Source: Gammaproteobacteria bacterium (lineage in GTDB: Bacteria; Pseudomonadota; Gammaproteobacteria; UBA5335; SLRW01). Taken from it: a stretch of DNA of 5,129 nt. The notes under the pieces are model-generated. The model saw only the letters and a program-made list of their open reading frames with translations, was not told where the DNA came from and did not search any database. The translations under genes were made by a program, and so were the position numbers. Location: positions 1 through 5,129 of the forward strand of contig SLRW01000012.1 of the NCBI GenBank assembly GCA_007130745.1, given 5' to 3'. Shown one piece after another: positions 1 to 5,129 of this stretch (the stretch's first letter is position 1; each line of letters opens with the position of its first letter).

Positions 1-422
1 AACATTTTGACGGCAAACTGGCGGGGCGAACCTTTGCCTTGTGGGGGCTGGCTTTCAAACCGGGGACGGATGACATGCGCGAGGCGCCCAGCCGGGTGAT
101 CATGGAAGCGTTATGGGAAGCAGGTGCCCGCGTGCAGGCCCATGACCCGGCGGCGATGCCACGTACACTGGAAATTTATGGCGAACGCGAGGATTTACAG
201 CTTTGCGATCAGCCGTTGAATGCGCTGGATGGTGCTGATGCGCTGGTGATTGTGACCGAGTGGCACGTATTCCGCAGCCCCGACTTCAGCGAAATCCGTT
301 CACGCCTGTCCGAGCCGGTAATCTTTGATGGCCGCAATATCTTCGAGCCCACCCGCGTCGCTGCCGAAGGCCTGAGCTATTACTCCATCGGCCGAAAGCC
401 GGTAAAAAATCAAAAAAGCTAA
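1..422 (+). CDS. ugd: UDP-glucose 6-dehydrogenase, C-terminal part (5' end outside window)
   Basis: This enzyme oxidises UDP-glucose to UDP-glucuronate with two NAD+, in the cytoplasm, supplying precursors for exopolysaccharide, capsule or lipid A modification. Only the last 139 codons are present, read from base 3 and ending in TAA at 420-422. The family is usually about 430-450 aa, so roughly the C-terminal third is seen. This is the UDP-sugar-binding C-terminal domain: it contains the signature GLAFKPGTDDMREAPS (bases 45-92), the VTEWHVF segment near the sugar-binding cleft (bases 252-272) and FDGRNIFEP near the end. The N-terminal Rossmann domain and the catalytic cysteine lie upstream, outside the window. 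The FKPGTDDMRE form fits UDP-glucose dehydrogenase better than the WecC-type UDP-ManNAc dehydrogenases, but the sister enzymes share this fold. The tail after GRKPV is short and lysine-rich. The stop codon overlaps an 11-bp direct repeat (414-424). Confidence 0.9.
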   Translation, partial: HFDGKLAGRTFALWGLAFKPGTDDMREAPSRVIMEALWEAGARVQAHDPAAMPRTLEIYGEREDLQLCDQPLNALDGADALVIVTEWHVFRSPDFSEIRSRLSEPVIFDGRNIFEPTRVAAEGLSYYSIGRKPVKNQKS

Positions 423-427
423 CCCCT

Positions 428-455
428 AAAAGCTAACCATGAAGAGCATGAAGGG
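428..455. repeat. First copy of 26-bp flanking direct repeat with two CATGAAGNN units
   Basis: Bases 428-453 match bases 548-573 at 23 of 26 positions, an offset of exactly 120 bp. The copy begins AAAAGCTAACC, which also occurs at 414-424 across the ugd stop codon. It contains two 9-bp units starting CATGAAG (438-446 and 447-455). Unlike the downstream copy, it has no nearby inverted partner. It lies just before the REPIN-like hairpin pair, which is therefore bracketed by the two copies. Confidence 0.7.
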
Positions 456-475
456 GTGAATGTTTGGTGCTTCCC

Positions 476-545
476 GTCATTCCCGCGAAGGCGGGAATCC
501 AGAAGCCGGGGCAGGGAACGTCTGGGTCCCCGCCTTCGCGGGGAC
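476..545. repeat. REPIN-like pair of inverted hairpins (REP/dRS3-like)
   Basis: Two 20-bp palindromes lie in opposite orientation. Bases 479-498 read ATTCCCGC-GAAG-GCGGGAAT and bases 526-545 read GTCCCCGC-CTTC-GCGGGGAC. Each forms a perfect 8-bp stem with a 4-base loop, and the loops are complementary, as expected for inverted copies. The whole unit can also fold as one stem (480-503 with 521-544, one A-C mismatch and two G-T wobbles) around a 17-base spacer. The two stems differ at two base pairs and both differences are compensated. Paired inverted REP sequences are called REPINs and are typically mobilised by a RayT (REP-associated) transposase encoded elsewhere. The first palindrome also fits the neisserial dRS3 pattern ATTCCC-N8-GGGAAT. 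Which family this belongs to is unproven. The position between convergent genes fits a role in transcription termination or transcript stability. Confidence 0.8.
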
Positions 546-547
546 AG

Positions 548-642
548 AAAAGCGAACCATGAAGCACATGAAGATCATGAAGGAAGATTTTGAAAGAAAT
601 GATTAAAACCTTCTCTTCTTCGCTTCTTCATGGTCTTCATGT
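548..642. repeat. CATGAAG-repeat inverted element (second direct-repeat copy plus hairpin)
   Basis: Three tandem 9-bp units of the form CATGAAGNN occupy 558-584. Two reversed units (CTTCATG) occupy 626-632 and 635-641, also 9 bases apart. Bases 566-582 can pair with 626-642 over 17 positions, 16 of them Watson-Crick plus one G-T (U) pair, leaving an AT-rich loop of about 43 bases. The left end (548-573) is the second copy of the direct repeat seen at 428-453. The element lies in the gap between the convergent ugd and DUF1499 genes and could act as a bidirectional terminator. Neither side has a textbook T-run right after the stem, so that role is only a guess. No ORF here looks real: a + frame starting at 630 is a low-complexity artefact overlapping the antisense gene. 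Confidence 0.65.
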
Positions 643-675
643 TCAAAGCTTTTATACGCAGCGTTTCCTTAATAC

Positions 676-1431
676 TTAATCACTCAGCAGACTGTCGAGC
701 CGGGCCTGGAAGCGCTGGATTCGGGCGGCGTTGGCGCCGAGATCGCTGCGGCCGATGCGGGATTTGGAGCGGGTGTCGATGCGGCTGCCGCCGTTGTCGG
801 GGCGTATGCGGATCACCACGTCATCCCGGAAGCCGAACCAAAATGTAGTGTCCACGGCTTCAATGCGGCCTTGTTGTGGATCCACGGAGACGATTTTCCA
901 GCCCATGCGCGCGGCGGCCTCAAGCGCCAGATCAAATGCCGTTGCGGGAGGCTGCCCGGTGATCAGCGGGCCGAGCTCCGGCCAGGCCTGGCGCTGCTGG
1001 TCGGCCACCTCCACGCCGGGGTATTCCGGCGAATTGGTGGCGTCCTTGCGCAGCGGCAGGACGGCTTCGAAGGCGGGCGGCTTATCCAGGTCAGTGCTGA
1101 TGTCATGAATGGGGGGCAGGCTGCGGGCCTTGATGATGCCGTCGATCATGGGCCAGGCCACGACCAGGGCCAGCAAGGTCGCTACCAGTCCTGATGCCAT
1201 ACCGGCTGTATGACGCTTGAAGAAAGACACGAGCAGGGTGGTCAGGCCGGTCAGCAGGCCGCCCAGGGCCAGTATCAGCGCCCAGCGCAGCCCGCCCATG
1301 GCGCCACCAAAACCCCACCAGTCAAGGCGATAACCCAGTACCGCCAGCGCCGTGGCAAAGGCGGCGAGAATAGCCAGTGACAGAGCCAGTACGCTGAACC
1401 AGCGAATCGGGCGATCCATAGGTCTGGTCAT
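676..1431 (-). CDS. DUF1499 family protein with three N-terminal membrane helices
   Basis: A 251-aa membrane-anchored protein of unknown function. Three hydrophobic segments are visible at about residues 11-33, 48-71 and 77-97, followed by a soluble domain from about residue 105 to the end. That domain matches DUF1499: PPIHDIST (106-113) opens it, ITGQPPATAFDLALEAAARMGW precedes the core in two consecutive stretches, GRIEAVDTTFWFGFRDDVV (188-206) is the core, and SRIGRSDLGANAARI (224-238) is the conserved basic signature near the C terminus. The ATG at 1429-1431 is chosen because AGGAG lies at 1441-1445, with nine bases between. A second ATG at codon 5 has no better site. The gene is convergent with ugd and divergent from the PanE-like gene, so it is probably transcribed alone. 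DUF1499 has no established biochemical role that I know of, and I do not assign one. Which side of the membrane carries the soluble domain cannot be read with confidence from the sequence. Confidence 0.9.
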   Translation of the reverse strand: MTRPMDRPIRWFSVLALSLAILAAFATALAVLGYRLDWWGFGGAMGGLRWALILALGGLLTGLTTLLVSFFKRHTAGMASGLVATLLALVVAWPMIDGIIKARSLPPIHDISTDLDKPPAFEAVLPLRKDATNSPEYPGVEVADQQRQAWPELGPLITGQPPATAFDLALEAAARMGWKIVSVDPQQGRIEAVDTTFWFGFRDDVVIRIRPDNGGSRIDTRSKSRIGRSDLGANAARIQRFQARLDSLLSD

Positions 1432-1464
1432 GGCGCAAGTCTCCTGATGTCCGAGTCAGTTGTG

Positions 1465-1493
1465 AGTATAACGTTTGTGCCGGCGCGTGCTAT
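1465..1493 (-). promoter_or_regulatory. Candidate sigma-70 promoter for the DUF1499 gene
   Basis: On the minus strand, TATACT (1465-1470) matches the -10 consensus at 5 of 6 positions. ATAGCA (1488-1493) sits 17 bases upstream and matches the -35 consensus at 3 of 6. Transcription would start near 1458, giving a leader of about 27 bases that includes the AGGAG site. Spacing is ideal, but the -35 is weak. Confidence 0.4.
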
Positions 1494-1502
1494 GGCGGAC
1501 GG

Positions 1503-1531
1503 GTGTCGGGCCGGCGATGCTGGTGTATTAT
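1503..1531 (+). promoter_or_regulatory. Weak candidate promoter for the PanE-like gene
   Basis: TATTAT (1526-1531) matches the -10 consensus at 5 of 6 positions. With 17-base spacing, the -35 position holds GTGTCG (1503-1508), only 3 of 6. It would start transcription near 1538, about 37 bases before the proposed TTG start. It does not overlap the minus-strand candidate, so the two would be divergent, back-to-back promoters. Confidence 0.25.
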
Positions 1532-1564
1532 TGGTGTCCGTTTTCTGGTTGCAGCTCGAGAGCA

Positions 1565-1570
1565 AGGGGG
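1565..1570 (+). promoter_or_regulatory. Ribosome binding site that decides the TTG start
   Basis: AGGGGG ends four bases before a TTG at 1575-1577. No ATG in this reading frame lies between the site and the Rossmann motif. The in-frame ATG far upstream (1503) would add 24 residues with no family resemblance, so the purine tract favours TTG. The spacing is on the short side. Confidence 0.5.
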
Positions 1571-1574
1571 TCCA

Positions 1575-2540
1575 TTGGCTCAAGACGAGCCCGCGCCAAA
1601 GCCCACAGTGCTTGTCGCCGGCGCCGGCGCGATCGGCGGCTTTTATGCCGCCGTGCTGGCGCGTCAGGGTTGCGATGTAGATGTGATCATGCGCTCTGAC
1701 CATGAGCTCGTCAGCGCGCGGGGGATTACCATTGACAGCGCCACCCTGGGCGATTTGTCCTTCCGTCCCCGGCAGGTGCTGCGCAGCGCTGCTGAGTGCC
1801 GCATGCCACCCGATTATCTGCTGGTCTGCACCAAGGTGCTCGGTTCGCTGGACCCGGTAGCCATGATCCGCCCCGCTGTGGGCTCGCATACCGTCATCGT
1901 GCTGATCCAGAACGGGGTGGAAATCGAGCGCCCCTATACCGAGGCCTTCCCCGATAATGAATTGCTCAGCAGCCTGGCTTTTGTGGCGGTCAGCCGTGTC
2001 GCGCCGGGCGAGGTTCGGCACAAGGCCTACGGCCATCTGGTGCTGGGCAGCTTTCCCTCGGGGGTGAGTGAGGCGGCCCGGCGTCTGGCCGCGATGTTCG
2101 AGGCCGGGGGTATCAACTGTACCCTGAGTGATGACGTCGTCACCGCGCGCTGGGAAAAGTGCGTCTGGAACGCCGCCTTCAACCCGGCTTCGGTGTGCGG
2201 CGGCGGACTGGATACCGCGGCCATGCTGGCTAGCGAAGAAGGCGAGGCGATAATTCGCCGCGCCATGAATGAGGTGTGCGCCACCGCTGCGGCCTGTGGC
2301 CATCCCCAGCGCGAAGGTCTGATTGATGATCATATTGCCGGCACCCGGCGCATGCCCCCTTACAAGACCAGTATGGCGCTGGATTTCGAGTACGGCCGGG
2401 AGATGGAAGTGGAAGCGATTCTGGGTAATGTGGTGCGTGCCGCGCGGCGCGAACAGGTGAGCGCGCCCACCCTGGAAACGCTGTACGGGCTGTTGCAGAT
2501 GATCGGCGCTGCGCGTGACGCCGGCGCCGGAAGGGGTTAG
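1575..2540 (+). CDS. Ketopantoate reductase (PanE/ApbA) family oxidoreductase
   Basis: A 321-aa cytoplasmic NADP(H)-dependent reductase of the 2-dehydropantoate 2-reductase family. The classical member reduces ketopantoate to pantoate in pantothenate/CoA synthesis. With the TTG start, the Rossmann motif GAGAIG is at residues 16-21. Family positions appear intact: Lys87 (CTK), Asn113 (QNG), Lys195, Asn199 and Asn203 in ARWEKCVWNAAFNP, Ser266 (KTSM) and Glu278 (MEVEAI). Lys195 is the likely counterpart of the E. coli catalytic Lys176, and Ser266/Glu278 of Ser244/Glu256. The length is near the family norm, slightly longer than E. coli PanE. A longer version from ATG 1503 is possible but its extra 24 residues look unrelated; GTG at 1608 would begin right at the Rossmann strand. 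The gene ends 82 bp before the beta-oxidation pair on the same strand with no clear terminator between. Many genomes carry several paralogues of this family with unknown substrates, so the fold is certain but ketopantoate as substrate is not. Confidence 0.87.
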   Translation: MAQDEPAPKPTVLVAGAGAIGGFYAAVLARQGCDVDVIMRSDHELVSARGITIDSATLGDLSFRPRQVLRSAAECRMPPDYLLVCTKVLGSLDPVAMIRPAVGSHTVIVLIQNGVEIERPYTEAFPDNELLSSLAFVAVSRVAPGEVRHKAYGHLVLGSFPSGVSEAARRLAAMFEAGGINCTLSDDVVTARWEKCVWNAAFNPASVCGGGLDTAAMLASEEGEAIIRRAMNEVCATAAACGHPQREGLIDDHIAGTRRMPPYKTSMALDFEYGREMEVEAILGNVVRAARREQVSAPTLETLYGLLQMIGAARDAGAGRG

Positions 2541-2622
2541 CATGCCCGGCTGTGGCGTATGCAGAATCAGCTATGTGCTTGTGGTTTTTTATTGAGCCAG
2601 GGTAGTGACAGGAGATAACTAA

Positions 2623-4707
2623 ATGTCGGCAGTAACACTGAAACGCGACGGTGAGATCGGCCTTTTTCTGATCAACAATCCGCCAGTCAATGCGCTGGGG
2701 CACGAAGTGCGCGCCGGGCTCATGGATTGTCTGGCCGAGGCGCTGGATGATGACCAGATCAAGGCCATCGTCATCGCCTGCGAGGGTCGCACCTTTATCG
2801 CCGGCGCGGATATTCGTGAATTTGGCCAGACGCCGAAGGAGCCGCACTTGACCGACGTGATTGATGCCCTGGAGGGCTCGGCCAAGCCGGTCGTGGCCGC
2901 CATTCACGGCACGGCGCTCGGCGGTGGTCTGGAAGTGGCGCTGGCCTGTCATTTCCGCGGCGCCGTGGCCTCGGCCAAAGTCGGTTTGCCCGAGGTTAAG
3001 CTGGGCCTGCTGCCCGGGGCCGGCGGCACCCAGCGTCTGCCGCGCCTGGCCGGCGTGGAAACCGCGCTGCAGATGATCGTTTCCGGCGAGCCGTTGCCGG
3101 CGCCCAGGGCACAGGAGGCGGGCATTCTTGATGAGCTCGTCGAGGGCGATGACCCGGCCGCCGGCGGCGTGGCATTTGCCCGCAAGGTGGTGAGTGAGAA
3201 TCGCGAAATCCGCCGGCTCTCGCAATTGCCTCCGGCAGTGACCGACCCGGCTGTATTCGAGAACTTCGAAAAGGCCATTGCCCGCAAGGCGCGCGGATTT
3301 CTGGCGCCGTTTCACTGCATCAAGGCCGTGCGCGCGGCCGCCGAACTGCCTTTCGATGAGGGCATAATGCGCGAGCGCGATCTGTTTATAGAGCTGTTGT
3401 TCTCCTCCGAATCCGCTGCCCAGCGCCATGTGTTTTTTGCCGAGCGGCAAGTGGCCCGGGTACCGGGGCTGCCCAAGGATACCCTGCAGCGCGAAATCAA
3501 CAGCGCCGGTATCATCGGCGCCGGCACCATGGGCGGCGGTATCGCCATGTGCTTTGCCAACGCCGGAATCCCGGTGACTATCGTCGAGACAAAGCAGGAA
3601 GCCCTGGACCGTGGCATTGAAACCATCCGTGGCAACTATGCCCGCACGGTGGACAAGGGCCGGTTGAGCCGCGAGCAGATGGAAGCGCGCATGGGGCTGA
3701 TCACCCCCAGCCTCCAGATGGAAGACCTGGCCACTGTGGATATTGTGATCGAGGCCGTGTTCGAGGACATGACGGTAAAAAAGGAAGTCTTCGGGCGGCT
3801 GGATGAGATCTGCCGCGAGGGCGCCATCCTGGCCACCAACACCTCCACCCTGGACGTCAACGAGATCGCTGCCGCCACCAAACGGCCGCAGGATGTCATC
3901 GGCATGCATTTCTTCAGTCCGGCCAATGTGATGAAGCTGCTGGAGAATGTTCGCGGTGATCGTACCGCCGATGATGTTGTTGCCACGGTGATGGCGCTGT
4001 CGAAGAAAATCGGCAAGGTGGGTGTGCTGGTCGGTGTGTGCGACGGCTTCGTGGGCAACCGCATGCTGGCCCCGCGCGGTCGTGAAGCAGCCTTTCTGGT
4101 TGAAGAAGGCGCGCTGCCGCAGCAGGTCGACAAGGTGCTGTACGACTTCGGTTTCCCCATGGGGCCCTTCGCCATGGCGGATCTGGCGGGGCTGGATGTG
4201 GGCTATCGCATCCGTAAGGCGCGTGAGGCTACCCGCGATCCGGATCAGCGCGATTCCACCTGGCTGGACAAGATCGTGGAGATGGATCGCCTGGGACAGA
4301 AAACCGGTGCCGGCGTATATCGCTACGAGGATGGCCGCACCCCGGTGCCTGATCCTGAAATCGAGCAACTGATTATTGAGCACTCGAAGCAAATCGGCAT
4401 TGAGCGCCGCAAGATTTCCGACGAGGAAATCCTGGAGCGTTGTCTTTATTCCATGATCAACGAGGGCGCGAAGATTCTTGAAGAGGGCATTGCCGCGCGT
4501 TCGCTGGATATTGATATTGTCTGGATCTATGGCTACGGCTTCCCGGTTTACCGCGGCGGGCCGATGTTTTATGCCGACCAGACTGGTCTGGGCAAGGTGC
4601 TTGATGGCATTGAGAAATACCGCAAGCAGTTCGGCGATGATTTCTGGACCCCGTCGCCGCTACTGGAGCGTCTGGTAAAAGAAGACAAGGGTTTTGGCAG
4701 TTTATAG
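2623..4707 (+). CDS. Bifunctional enoyl-CoA hydratase / 3-hydroxyacyl-CoA dehydrogenase (FadB/FadJ/EHHADH type)
   Basis: A 694-aa fatty-acid beta-oxidation enzyme. It hydrates trans-2-enoyl-CoA to 3-hydroxyacyl-CoA and oxidises this with NAD+ to 3-ketoacyl-CoA for the thiolase encoded next. The crotonase domain spans about residues 1-190: IAGADIREF (59-67) and ALGGGLEVALAC (98-109) form the oxyanion-hole region, with catalytic Glu104 and Glu124 (PEVKLGLLPGAGGTQ). The NAD-binding domain starts near 294 with GAGTMG (299-304), then TNTSTL with Ser408, and the catalytic dyad His429/Glu441 in HFFSPANVMKLLE. Asn479 lies in GFVGNR. Two C-terminal dehydrogenase domains follow (about 473-568 and 600-690), the second with YGYGFPVYRGGP. 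All key residues are present. The ATG has AGGAGA at 2610-2615, seven bases upstream. E. coli FadB and FadJ are somewhat longer (about 714-729 aa); motif forms such as GFVGNR recall the peroxisomal bifunctional enzyme and its bacterial relatives. The 82-bp upstream gap holds no convincing promoter or fatty-acid regulator operator. Confidence 0.95.
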   Translation: MSAVTLKRDGEIGLFLINNPPVNALGHEVRAGLMDCLAEALDDDQIKAIVIACEGRTFIAGADIREFGQTPKEPHLTDVIDALEGSAKPVVAAIHGTALGGGLEVALACHFRGAVASAKVGLPEVKLGLLPGAGGTQRLPRLAGVETALQMIVSGEPLPAPRAQEAGILDELVEGDDPAAGGVAFARKVVSENREIRRLSQLPPAVTDPAVFENFEKAIARKARGFLAPFHCIKAVRAAAELPFDEGIMRERDLFIELLFSSESAAQRHVFFAERQVARVPGLPKDTLQREINSAGIIGAGTMGGGIAMCFANAGIPVTIVETKQEALDRGIETIRGNYARTVDKGRLSREQMEARMGLITPSLQMEDLATVDIVIEAVFEDMTVKKEVFGRLDEICREGAILATNTSTLDVNEIAAATKRPQDVIGMHFFSPANVMKLLENVRGDRTADDVVATVMALSKKIGKVGVLVGVCDGFVGNRMLAPRGREAAFLVEEGALPQQVDKVLYDFGFPMGPFAMADLAGLDVGYRIRKAREATRDPDQRDSTWLDKIVEMDRLGQKTGAGVYRYEDGRTPVPDPEIEQLIIEHSKQIGIERRKISDEEILERCLYSMINEGAKILEEGIAARSLDIDIVWIYGYGFPVYRGGPMFYADQTGLGKVLDGIEKYRKQFGDDFWTPSPLLERLVKEDKGFGSL

Positions 4708-4735
4708 AATCATCAGAATAGACAGGAGTTGAATC

Positions 4736-5129
4736 ATGAGTGATGCCGTTATCGTATCCACCGCGCGCACGCCGATCGGCAAGGCCTTTCGGGGCGCGTT
4801 CAACATGACCCATGGCGCCACACTGGGCGGTCATGCGATTGAGCATGCAGTCAAGCGCGCCGGCGTGGATCCGGCCGAGGTCGAGGATGTGATCCTTGGC
4901 TGCGGGCTGCCCGAAGGCGCCACCGGCCACAACGTTGGGCGTCAGGCGGCCATTCGTGCCGGCCTGCCTGTGACCACTTCCGGCACCACGGTAAATCGCT
5001 TTTGTTCTTCCGGCCTGCAGGCTATTTCCATGGCCGCCCAGCGTGTGCTGGTCGACAAGGTGCCGGTGATGGTGGCCGGCGGGCTGGAATCCATCAGCCT
5101 GGTACAGAACAACCTCAATGTGAATCACT
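4736..5129 (+). CDS. Thiolase (acetyl-CoA acyltransferase/acetyltransferase), N-terminal part (3' end outside window)
   Basis: The first 131 codons of a thiolase that cleaves 3-ketoacyl-CoA with CoA into acetyl-CoA and a shortened acyl-CoA, the last step of beta-oxidation. The reading frame stays open to the window edge; the family is usually about 390-400 aa, so about one third is seen. The start VIVSTARTPIGK (5-16) is typical. The nucleophile Cys90 lies in the signature NRFCSSGLQAI (87-97), followed by VMVAGGLESIS (111-121). The other catalytic residues (the GHP histidine and the second cysteine) are downstream, outside the window. The ATG has AGGAG at 4724-4728, seven bases upstream. It begins 28 bp after the stop of the bifunctional enzyme gene with no terminator between, so the two almost certainly form an operon in the fadB-fadA order. 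Whether it prefers long-chain 3-ketoacyl-CoA (FadA-like) or acetoacetyl-CoA cannot be told from this part. Confidence 0.93.
   Translation, partial: MSDAVIVSTARTPIGKAFRGAFNMTHGATLGGHAIEHAVKRAGVDPAEVEDVILGCGLPEGATGHNVGRQAAIRAGLPVTTSGTTVNRFCSSGLQAISMAAQRVLVDKVPVMVAGGLESISLVQNNLNVNH

Noticed and set aside
438..584. CRISPR array
   Set aside because: The CATGAAG units are only 9 bp apart with no spacers, and the longer direct repeat has just two copies separated by another repeat element.
630..848. Small + strand frame starting inside the CATGAAG hairpin
   Set aside because: Low-complexity Cys/Arg/Gly-rich translation antisense to the DUF1499 C terminus, with no ribosome site.
1428..2543. 371-codon open frame on the minus strand, antisense to the PanE-like gene
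   Set aside because: Same His/Gln/Gly-rich shadow character, no domain, no ribosome site, and it would overlap a clear ketopantoate reductase-family gene end to end.
2540..2590. Possible terminator after the PanE-like gene (weak stem 2540-2562 and T6 at 2585-2590)
   Set aside because: The stem is only GCAT/ATGC plus GCC/GGC with a two-base bulge, and the T-run lies more than 20 bases beyond it, so it does not form an intrinsic terminator.
2541..2622. Promoter or fatty-acid regulator (FadR/PsrA-type) operator upstream of the beta-oxidation pair
   Set aside because: The best -10-like hexamer (TTTATT, 2588-2593) matches 4 of 6 and has no -35 at proper spacing. No palindromic operator is visible.
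2230..4392. 720-codon open frame on the minus strand, antisense to the bifunctional enzyme gene
   Set aside because: The translation is rich in His, Gln, Gly and Arg with no recognisable domain. The + strand product has complete catalytic motifs. Long antisense frames are expected opposite GC-rich codon-biased genes.
4457..5128. Minus-strand open frame opposite the end of the bifunctional enzyme and the thiolase start
   Set aside because: It spans two real genes on the other strand and shows no domain, so it is a codon-bias shadow.

Overview
The window looks like an ordinary chromosomal segment of a GC-rich proteobacterium. It is most likely a gammaproteobacterium, judging from the protein families, the strong AGGAG ribosome sites and the REP-type intergenic repeat. 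That assignment is inference: there is no rRNA or other marker gene here. I see no phage, plasmid, IS, CRISPR or defence genes.

Layout: (1) Positions 1-422 (+) hold the last 139 codons of a UDP-glucose 6-dehydrogenase, cut by the window edge. (2) Positions 423-675 are a convergent, non-coding gap packed with repeats. A REPIN-like inverted pair of small hairpins (476-545) is flanked by two copies of a 26-bp direct repeat exactly 120 bp apart, and the second copy runs into a larger inverted repeat (about 558-642) built from a 9-bp CATGAAGNN unit. (3) Positions 676-1431 (-) encode a DUF1499 protein with three predicted membrane helices. (4) Positions 1432-1574 are a divergent promoter region. 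(5) Positions 1575-2540 (+) encode a ketopantoate reductase-family (PanE/ApbA fold) enzyme that appears to start at TTG. (6) Positions 2623-4707 (+) encode a 694-aa bifunctional enoyl-CoA hydratase/3-hydroxyacyl-CoA dehydrogenase. (7) Positions 4736-5129 (+) hold the first 131 codons of a thiolase, cut by the right edge.

How the genes work together: genes 6 and 7 are a two-gene fatty-acid beta-oxidation unit in the fadB-fadA order. The bifunctional enzyme hydrates enoyl-CoA and oxidises the 3-hydroxyacyl-CoA, and the thiolase then cleaves the 3-ketoacyl-CoA with CoA to release acetyl-CoA. The PanE-like gene lies 82 bp upstream on the same strand with no convincing terminator or promoter between, so it may be co-transcribed. 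The link to CoA metabolism (pantothenate is the CoA precursor) is suggestive but not shown. The Ugd fragment belongs to sugar-nucleotide/polysaccharide metabolism and is unrelated to the rest.

The most distinctive thing in the window is the repeat-dense gap at 423-675. The genes are recognisable family members with intact catalytic residues, and I found no sign of a new multi-gene system.
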